From: Incurvaria masculella
Lineage: Eukaryota > Arthropoda > Insecta > Lepidoptera > Incurvariidae
NCBI GenBank assembly: GCA_946894095.1
Contig: OX335644.1
Span: forward strand, 12,815,595-12,879,594
DNA length: 64,000 nucleotides
Direction: 5' to 3'
Shown here: piece by piece, positions 56,667 to 64,000 of the stretch
How positions within the stretch are numbered: position 1 is the stretch's first letter
Layout of the letters: each line of letters starts with the position of its first letter
Position numbers and translations under genes: made by a program
Notes under the pieces: generated by a model
Told to the model about the DNA's origin: nothing
Databases searched by the model: none
What the model saw: only the letters and a program-made list of their open reading frames with translations

Positions 56667-56937
56667 TGTAAAGAAAATTAGGTGCGCGGAATTACAAAGT
56701 CTTCTATCCATATTCTAATTTTACCTTTAAAATACTGTTGGTACATTTAATTAGTAAGCTAATCTTTATTTCTAGTAAGAATTATTAGTTGTTTTTTTTT
56801 AATTTTGGTAATTGGGCCCATCCTTGGATTGAAATTTTCAAATGTACTTTTTTGATTATCGAAATTAGTTGGAACTTATTTTTAAATAAAAATAAATGTT
56901 GTTTCACTTACGCCCTTATGGGACTTTTTTTTTTATG

Positions 56938-57340
56938 CAACCTGACATGGATGGCCAATACCACACAACTACCGTTATGATATTAGCCCAATACACCACA
57001 TTCCCGAAGGAATTTGGTGCCATGCCAGGACCTTCACTTTATGAGCACGGCTACATTGAACTGGATGGAAAACACGGACAATTTGTAATTGCCGCTTCGA
57101 CCATCTTTTCATCCAATGCGATGGTACCAACCCGGGCGGGCTTAAACCCTACCACCTAATAGAGGAAAGGGGACCTACAGTTTTACATGGATTCCGAACC
57201 ATGGAGCAGCTCGCATTCGTGACGAAATGCACTTATCGAACTCGGAAAAATAAAGACAGTGGTGCATGTCGGTATTGAACCCAGGCCTCTGGTACGCTAG
57301 GCCAGTCCCCGCGCCACTAGGCTACGAGCCGCTCATTGTG
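56938..57340 (-). mobile_element. tRNA-headed SINE, full-length copy
   Basis: Nearly identical to 5350-5741 over its whole length, including box A and box B. This suggests both are recent insertions. Confidence 0.85.
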
Positions 57341-57344
57341 AGCC

Positions 57345-58990
57345 GCTCAACTGAATGCAATCAGATGCTAACACCTTAATTTACGAATTTATTGAATGGC
57401 AGCTGGTAAGCTACGCACATAGATTAGAACATAATAAATCTAAAGATTATATGCTATGTATGCAAAAATAGTTTTAGATAGTAAAAGTTAATTCACGAAA
57501 TGCGAAGGATATAGTATAACAGAGAAATTTAAGAAATTTAAATTAAAATCTTTAGTCAAAATGCTACTACAGGAAGCCTTATCAGACTGAAAGTTAGTTT
57601 AAAAACACTTAGGAAAACATAATTGATATCGAATGTCCTTACCCGAGTCCTTACCAAATAGTTTTCTAATCATTTTCAAAATCTGATTCCACACCACAAT
57701 GCACAGTGTGCACAATCTCTAGTTATTATTATGTAAATTTATGGTTATTTTAGATCTATATTCTTTCTTTTTCAGCCAAAAAATAAGGGCGAATACATTT
57801 TAAATTTAAAATTATCACCAACCAGAGATTGTGTACTCCAATCTTAGAATATCTGAAATTTACGTGTTTTTATTACCCCAGAACGTATCGGATAAGCTAT
57901 CGTTTTATATTTTTAGTTTTCTTAATAGCTAACCCTTTTCATTCAAACATGATTATCGAAAAATCTGGAATAATGTGCTTTAACTACTACAACTAAACGG
58001 TAAATAAAAATATAAAATAAACCCTTCTTGTAATTTTATGATATTGCTTAATCGATCCTCTAGTATCGCGCTTGGAAATATATTTTTGTGTTCGCTTTAT
58101 AGTAATTTTAATTAATTAAAACATGAGCGATTCTTAATTTGCTCAGAATCGTTTAAGTTTTAATTAATTGTAATATATGTACAGCCTAATTAAAAATATT
58201 TCTTAGAGCGACGCCAAATAATCGATTAGTAAATTTAATTAAAAAACATACCGCTTATCATGTAGGTGTTAACACTCATCCATTAGACCCTATATCGCTT
58301 CGGAGTTGGAGGGTCTCTAAATTCAGACATAACTCGGGGTCGTCGACGCTGTATCGAGTCTAGGGTGCCAAGCCGTCATGCGGCAGGTATATTTGTCATG
58401 TTTTGTTTAGATTCTAAATTATATTATTATAATTCTAAACGCACTCCTCAACACCAATTGATTGCTATTGGTAACATTACAAATAGAAAGTCCACCCTAA
58501 TGGGATTTGCCCATTATAAGATTAGCACCCTATTTAGAAGATTTGCCAAACTATGTTTATGAGTAAATTTACAAGTTATTTAGTACCCATTGCTACGGGG
58601 GCAGTGTGGGGCGCGACGCTCTGGGCCCTTAGCATGCAAACACGCAAAGCTCTCGCTATCGAAAAATTCGATATCGGATATGAATTCGTGATCGTGAAGG
58701 TTTTCGATTTCACCGCGATCATGCTAATTCGATCAGGGGCGGGGGGAGCCCAATCGAAAAGTAAAATCGAGGGACGATAGGTCGACACTCGATCTAAAGG
58801 CATAGACAAAACAATGGCTCATCCCGCTAGCTAACCTTTTTAAGTCGATCGGTATTTTTGCAGAAACCTGCATTGTTTTGATGTGTTCTTGATAGATTTA
58901 AATATTTTCTGATAATTTAAACCTAAAAGATGTCATAATATAACGATAGGAAGGAAATAAAATTAAATTACAGAAACCATAGACTAAAAA
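57345..58990. other. No gene recognised
   Basis: AT-rich. 58320-58372 shares a repeat with 49715-49775. A 75-codon frame at 58553-58780 has no recognisable family. Confidence 0.4.
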
Positions 58991-58994
58991 TCTG

Positions 58995-60125
58995 AATCCA
59001 TAGAAGAAATAGGTCTATTGTACGATAGCACAGAATATATTGTTACAAGCATTATATTCTCTTTGGTCACCAGCTGTTCTGTGATGTGTTCATACTCTCG
59101 TGGTAGATTTAGCTGAAGAATAACCCAAGTTCCAAGGTGATTAGCTGATGTACCCCACACTAGCCTCTTCCCGAAGACGATGTGGATCATAAACAGCTTC
59201 GTGAACATCCCGAGCGCATCGCCGCGGAGGCGTCTCGGCCCGGCCTCCTCGCCTTGTCGGCGGTCACCCTGAGGAGGTGCAGACACTTGCCAGGGCCCCT
59301 GCGGCCTTTCTTGCGAGCTGCGTGCAGTTCTTTGACCCTTCAAGAGCACGAGGGTTCCATACAATAGGTACCTACGGTTTTAATTTTTATTCTTCCCGTA
59401 ATTCAATCTAGCTGCTCTCACTACACATTAAACCTAGTTCATTTGGAATTTAACTCTTTGTAGCACTTATTTTGATAACATTACACCATATTTGAATGTT
59501 CAATAATCAAATGAGGCATACATAAAACGAAATAAACGCAGTTCTTATCCAAACATTAAAACGTCAGTTGAATAAACTTCTAACTTGAGGATAGGGTTTC
59601 CATTACATTAGCAATCTTGAAAGTTAGCTTTATGGATAGGGAGAGTATTACGACATACAAGCCATTATTGATTAAATGTTACTCAAAAATGCAAACCGGC
59701 GTGGTTATGTCAGATTAAATTAAGGTCTTTAAATATCAAGAGTATTTCTGGCGACAAAACTTCATATTGAGACTATATTATTGTTGCTCTAAGATCCTAA
59801 ACTGTAAGACATGTCCACCTGAAATTTGCCGTCGAGTCTTCGAATTTAGAATGCAATCGGTATGGAGTGGATCACAGTTCTACATTTGGCATGGGTATTT
59901 GTAAGTTGTGCCTTTTGTACCTTTACGTTGTGGAAATATCGTTTTTGATCCGATCACAAGACTAAACTTGAATTTTTCAGGCATTTTTGAATGGTATTGT
60001 AGCATGGAAATATATGGTTTTATGGTGTACAGTTATTATTTAAAAACTTTTTGCGCTAATGTAATGGAAGCCTCTTCTAAGCGGTAATGTCGTTTATCCT
60101 TAATCTTGTTTGTTTATTTATTTAT
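58995..60125. other. No gene recognised; GC-rich patch
   Basis: 59180-59345 is GC-rich and open in several frames on both strands, so its coding status cannot be judged. The rest is AT-rich. Confidence 0.4.
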
Positions 60126-60135
60126 TTATATAAAG

Positions 60136-60693
60136 CAGGGTTTCTTAACCCGAGGTCCATGGACCCCTTTGGGGTTCGTGCCATCAGTGCTGGGGGTCCA
60201 TGTATATTTGATATGATGACATAAAATACTGTGCATAATTGATAAAAAAAGTATAGATGTCTTTGCTTTTTCTTTGGTAACAAACATAGTAATTTTTTCG
60301 AAAAGCCTTGTATGATTTCCCTTCAAATGAGTTCGGATGGGCTCCGTAATCATTTTGAAATTCCGCAAGGGGTCCATGGCTATAAAAACCGGCCAAGTGC
60401 GAGTTGGATTCGTACACGATGGATTCCGTACCATCGTACAGGATTTACAAAAAAAAATATTTTTTTTTGTATGTTAATTTTACCACATAATTTTAATTAT
60501 TTTATATAATGTTACCTATTTGTTGTTATACGGCAAAATAAATACATAATCTGTAAAAATTTCAGCTTCCTACCTGTTACGTTTCATGTGATACAGCCCT
60601 GTGACAGACGGACGGACGGACAGCGGAGGCTTAGTAATAGGGTTCCGTTTTTACCCTTTGGGTACGGAAGCCTAAAAAGGTTAAGAAACCCTG
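60136..60693. mobile_element. hAT element with perfect 8-bp target duplication
   Basis: Ends CAGGGTTTCTTAACCC and GGTTAAGAAACCCTG. Flanked on both sides by ATATAAAG (60128-60135 and 60694-60701). The original element is about 270 bp without its insert. There is no transposase. Confidence 0.9.
60388..60676 (+). mobile_element. (GTCY)n MITE nested in the hAT element
   Basis: AACCGGCCAAGTGCGAGTTG to GGGTACGGAAGCCTA with a (GGAC)n run. It inserted after the hAT element. Confidence 0.85.
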
Positions 60694-60758
60694 ATATAAA
60701 GGAAACAATCATTTTAATGAGATGCAGACTCTAATCTTGTGATTTTTTTAAATTGCAG

Positions 60759-60922
60759 GTGAACAACAGTACACCGAGCGACAGAATTTAAGAATATGGA
60801 GTTGTGCTAAAGGACCACTCGTTCGGGATCACCAAAGAAGACAACTGCTACGGTTGCAATTGCTACCGGTTTCAAGCTTCAAGCTACATCCAGCATGTGA
60901 TGGATGTTCAAGTTGCCGTTAG
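60759..60922 (+). CDS. Terminal exon of the right-hand gene, frame uncertain
   Basis: The acceptor is a T-rich tract and AAATTGCAG ending at 60758. In phase with exon 2 the frame adds Gly and 53 codons, stopping at TAG 60920-60922. The joined product is 61 residues starting M-G-P-M-A-Y-C-G-E-Q-Q-Y-T-E-R. From about 60810 a second frame (stop 60948-60950) has a stronger GC bias at third positions. It reads K-D-H-S-F-G-I-T-K-E-D-N-C-Y-G-C-N-C-Y. Neither matches a family known to me. Possibilities: a short protein, a one-base frameshift or assembly error near 60812, an alternative acceptor (AAG at 60791-60792, which is also in phase), or a non-coding RNA. The exon end is set by the polyadenylation signal. 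Confidence 0.35.
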
Positions 60923-60963
60923 ATCGTTAATTCCCAGAACTGATGTATAGAGAAACAACCTAA

Positions 60964-60969
60964 AATAAA
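60964..60969 (+). terminator. Polyadenylation signal AATAAA
   Basis: Lies 42 bases after the first stop. Cleavage would be expected around 60980-60995. Confidence 0.5.
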
Positions 60970-61262
60970 GTGTACGATCAGCTCTCTCTGACTAAAGGCC
61001 GTCGCCCACGGAGACTCGACTCCACATTATTCCAACGCCTAACGCTAGATAATTTACCGTGTGGGTTAAATCTCACTGTGTTGAGTCCCGGAATAGTTTG
61101 GATTTTAAATCATTCCGAAATCCATGAAGCCGCGACACCACTGGCCATAATCCAACTCATCGTGTGGGAAGATTAGAATCAAACACTCTGCCCATTATTT
61201 CACGGTTGGTTCAGTATCTGAAAAATATTTTTCTCAAACAATAAAAAAAATATAATATTTAC

Positions 61263-61330
61263 TTTGACGGCTTACCGCACGTGTGAGGAGCAGCACGTTC
61301 TGCTCCTCACACGCACGGTAAGCCATCAAA
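61263..61330. repeat. 31-bp hairpin with 6-base loop
   Basis: 61263-61293 and 61300-61330 pair with three mismatches, all A against C; the loop is CACGTT. Size and shape are like a microRNA precursor. Confidence 0.8.
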
Positions 61331-61424
61331 CTAAATAATCTAGTTATGTCCCGCGTAAGTTTTAAAATATTATTAAAAAAATATTTCAAAACTCACTCAC
61401 TCACAGTTATTCAATAACTGGACA

Positions 61425-61605
61425 TAAACAGCTAATACCAATCCAACCGTTATGATATTAGCCTACCACACATGGACAATTTTCATTGCAGCTTCGACCA
61501 TCGTTCATTCAATGCGATGGTACCAACCTGGGTAGGATTAACCCTACCACTTAGTAGACTTACAAGTTTACGTGGGGTTCGAACCACGGCCAGCCTCAAC
61601 GGTCG
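61425..61605 (-). mobile_element. SINE copy, strongly shortened
   Basis: Tail GGACATAAACAGCTAATACC, core GCAGCTTCGACCATCGTTCA, then GGGGTTCGAACCACGGCC. Confidence 0.7.
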
Positions 61606-61609
61606 AAAA

Positions 61610-62860
61610 CTTCGACTGCAAAATAGAATACCATTCTATCTCCAACACAACGAAAGCTCCGCCGATTCTTGCCACCGAATGATATATCACACGGGTATTT
61701 TTCAAAGAATCTTTAAGAACGATCAATGAAACGAAGAAGTGCAATCAGCTTTTGATGATGTCGCACTTTCTTTGAAAACGAAAGGAAATAAGTATGGCGT
61801 CTGCTAAACAGCAAATTTTCATTATTATTGTCATTCGCCGACTCGCAAGCAATTTGTCCTAAATCCCGAATAGGGACAGTTCTGAGACCACAGAGCATGA
61901 AGGTCCGGGCGGCCGGATGGCCAGGGCTTTGGCCACTGCAATTTCGATTCTGAGCTGTCAATTACAAGATGGCGTTGTAATTTACATTTCAGAATACATA
62001 AAATGCAAACCCATGAATATCACTGATATTTTTTTACTTACAATAACATTACTTAATTTATAGTTAAAATGTAACATTTCCTCATGCCTATGTGCCGGTT
62101 AGCCACAACAGAAATCCGACGCTGCAGGTGCAGCCATTGAAATTTTTCAGACAAAATTCAAATTCAGCTTAGGTTAATGACGGTGTAACTAGTTCTAGCA
62201 GATAATAAATAATCTAGCAGATAAGTGAATTGTAACTTTCATTGTATATCATCAGTCGATTCAATATTAAGAATCTTTTATTTACAAGATGGCTTGAAGC
62301 TTTTAAGTTGAGGCGAACTCTGAACTAACTATTATTGATTACTCTTTTATTTTATTAGTAAAGTATTTCAGCACGGCAAAGTCTGTCAATATACTAGTAT
62401 TTTGCCCCAAACTTTCTAGCATGCTGCGTTTGCGTCACGGAACCCTGAAAACTAAAAATTATGGTAGAAATAAAACTATGTAAGCAAGAAGCATGGACAT
62501 TTTTATTTGAAGTTATATACTAATACAAAATATTTTATTCAAATTTATGTTGAAATTTTATTAAATGTACCCACAACATTGATGTATGCTGTCGATTGCA
62601 TGTTTTGTGGAAACTTGAAACATATTTTCTCAGAATTTGGATACAACGAAAAGATCGGTTAGACCAATATATCCTAAACATTTTCAAGAAATGTTGGTGA
62701 CGGCTGCCGCTGCATAGATGTCAAGGGGAGACGAAACCTGTAAAGATGGAAAATTATGCACAGTTAAGAGGTTACATCAGTTTATTTATTAACAAAGGTT
62801 TGTCTCGAATTTAAAATTATAAATAAATAAATAACCAGTACTCCGGACTCCGCTATGAAG
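61610..62860. other. No gene recognised
   Basis: AT-rich, no clear repeat. Confidence 0.5.
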
Positions 62861-62864
62861 CGCC

Positions 62865-63025
62865 TGGCTACACCCATGACCACCAATTCGATTTTTCACA
62901 TTACATTTAAAGGACCCCACGTTGTAGTTTGGGGGAAAGACATCAGCAGGGAATGCATTACCGAACCTATAGTTATAGAGGGTCTATAGGATCGGTTAAA
63001 ATTATTTTATCTATGTAGACGGCTA
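62865..63025 (-). mobile_element. Non-LTR retrotransposon 3' remnant (old copy)
   Basis: AAAGGACCCCACGTTGTAGT, TTGGGGGAAAGACATC and GGGTCTATAGGATCGG match 33050-33150 with many changes. Confidence 0.55.
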
Positions 63026-63235
63026 TGTGCATTTTGTGCATATTGCACGTTAAGCGATGGAAAAAGATGAAAGTAAAGTGGATGGGTTTGAAAAAAATTG
63101 TAGGTTAGGACTGTCCATGCAACAAAAAACCTTTTGTTTCAAATAGGTACACATCGGCGTGTGCTGACTGAGATGGAATTTGTAGGTTATGAATATATTT
63201 CCAACAATTGATGTTACTTTGAGGTTTTTTAATGT

Positions 63236-63510
63236 AAATGGACATTGATAGCTAACACTAACTGTCATAATATAAGCTTAGCACACCGCATGGGAACTAG
63301 GTGCCATACCAGGACCTTCCTTAGATCGCTTGGCTACATTGAACAGGGTGGAATCCACATACAATTTTCATGACCGCTTCGACCATCGTTAGATCAATGT
63401 AGTGGTACAAACCCAGGCGGGATTAACTCTACCACCTAGTTAGTAAGGTTGAGGACCTACAGTTTTATGTGGAATCCGCACCACAGCCAGCCTCAACAGT
63501 TGCTAACGGT
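63236..63510 (-). mobile_element. SINE copy, headless
   Basis: TGGACATTGATAGCTAACAC to TATGTGGAATCCGCACCA. Confidence 0.7.
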
Positions 63511-63514
63511 CACC

Positions 63515-64000
63515 CATCTAAAAACCAAATGGCTCCAGCTTATCGGACTGCAAGGTGCCGCATCGCACCACTGGGCCGTCCCAAATACGGAGAAAATCTC
63601 AATATGTAAGTAAATTAATTTAATACTATGTAAGTTTGGGATAATTAAATATTACTAGGCCTTTACTGGTTTAGGTTATTCAATTTCACCTTAATGTCCG
63701 GTATTATGGTGTCTTTCTTCCTTGGTTGTCCCAGTGCTGGTTCGAGGGTGGAAAATTAGGTCATTCAGATGGTTTGTCCTCCATAAAACTGCGCACAGAT
63801 GCCAAAATGGTTGTTATCATCTTAGCTTCAACATTTTGGCCCACGGAGCGTTGGCGGCTGCTGCTTATACAATACCTAAAAACCTGTAAAGATAAAAAAT
63901 ATACTTGTATGATGTGGGCTATAATCTTAGTTACATAGTTAACTTTGCCAACATAAACCTCAAATAAAACAAGTTAACTGCCAGGATGTGCATTTGTTTC
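63515..64000. other. No gene recognised
   Basis: A 70-codon plus frame at 63726-63938 has no recognisable family. Confidence 0.4.

Noticed and set aside
59100..59367. GC-rich patch as a coding exon
   Set aside because: At least four of six frames look plausible, and no consistent splice pair could be assigned. It cannot be called either way.

Overview
This is a eukaryotic window, almost certainly from a moth or butterfly. The base composition is AT-rich and is broken by short CpG-rich blocks. There are no bacterial-style operons. Splice-site-flanked exons sit in a sea of mobile elements. Several repeats have a lepidopteran look: small inverted-repeat elements carrying (GTCY)n tracts, a tRNA-headed SINE, and Helitron-like ends closing in CTAG. 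The species cannot be named from the sequence.

Only two transcription units can be argued for. On the left, minus strand (6364 down to 3894 and on past the window edge), three exons join in consistent phase. They encode the N-terminus of a protein with an RNA-recognition motif, best matched to the GANP/Xmas (MCM3AP-like) mRNA-export family. On the right, plus strand, a CpG-rich untranslated exon with an initiator (53683-53898) is followed by an exon at 55012-55331 that ends with a start codon and eight bases of partial reading frame, then by a terminal exon at 60759 with a polyadenylation signal at 60964. Two further untranslated-exon candidates (ending 12021 and 26257) could be alternative first exons of a plus-strand gene.

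Everything else is repeats. Left third (0-21 kb): a cluster of identical 14-mers, two TTAA-bounded inverted-repeat elements joined at one TTAA, a Helitron-like element with a G-rich core, nested inverted-repeat elements, and a buried transposon remnant that keeps the first exon of a MADF (Adf-1-like) DNA-binding protein. Middle (20-36 kb): a hAT-like element, a head-to-tail array of palindromic elements rich in TGACGTCA sites, an 80-bp minisatellite with higher-order structure, a 44-bp minisatellite, a long perfect hairpin, and a 132-bp (44-codon) tandem repeat. Right half (36-64 kb): many SINE copies, three copies of a TTA-flanked MITE (one at 34.3 kb), four (GTCY)n elements, LINE 3' ends, and a hAT element with a perfect 8-bp target duplication that was itself invaded by a (GTCY)n element.

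The protein-coding content is therefore very low. The value of the window lies in the two partial genes and in the layered history of insertions.
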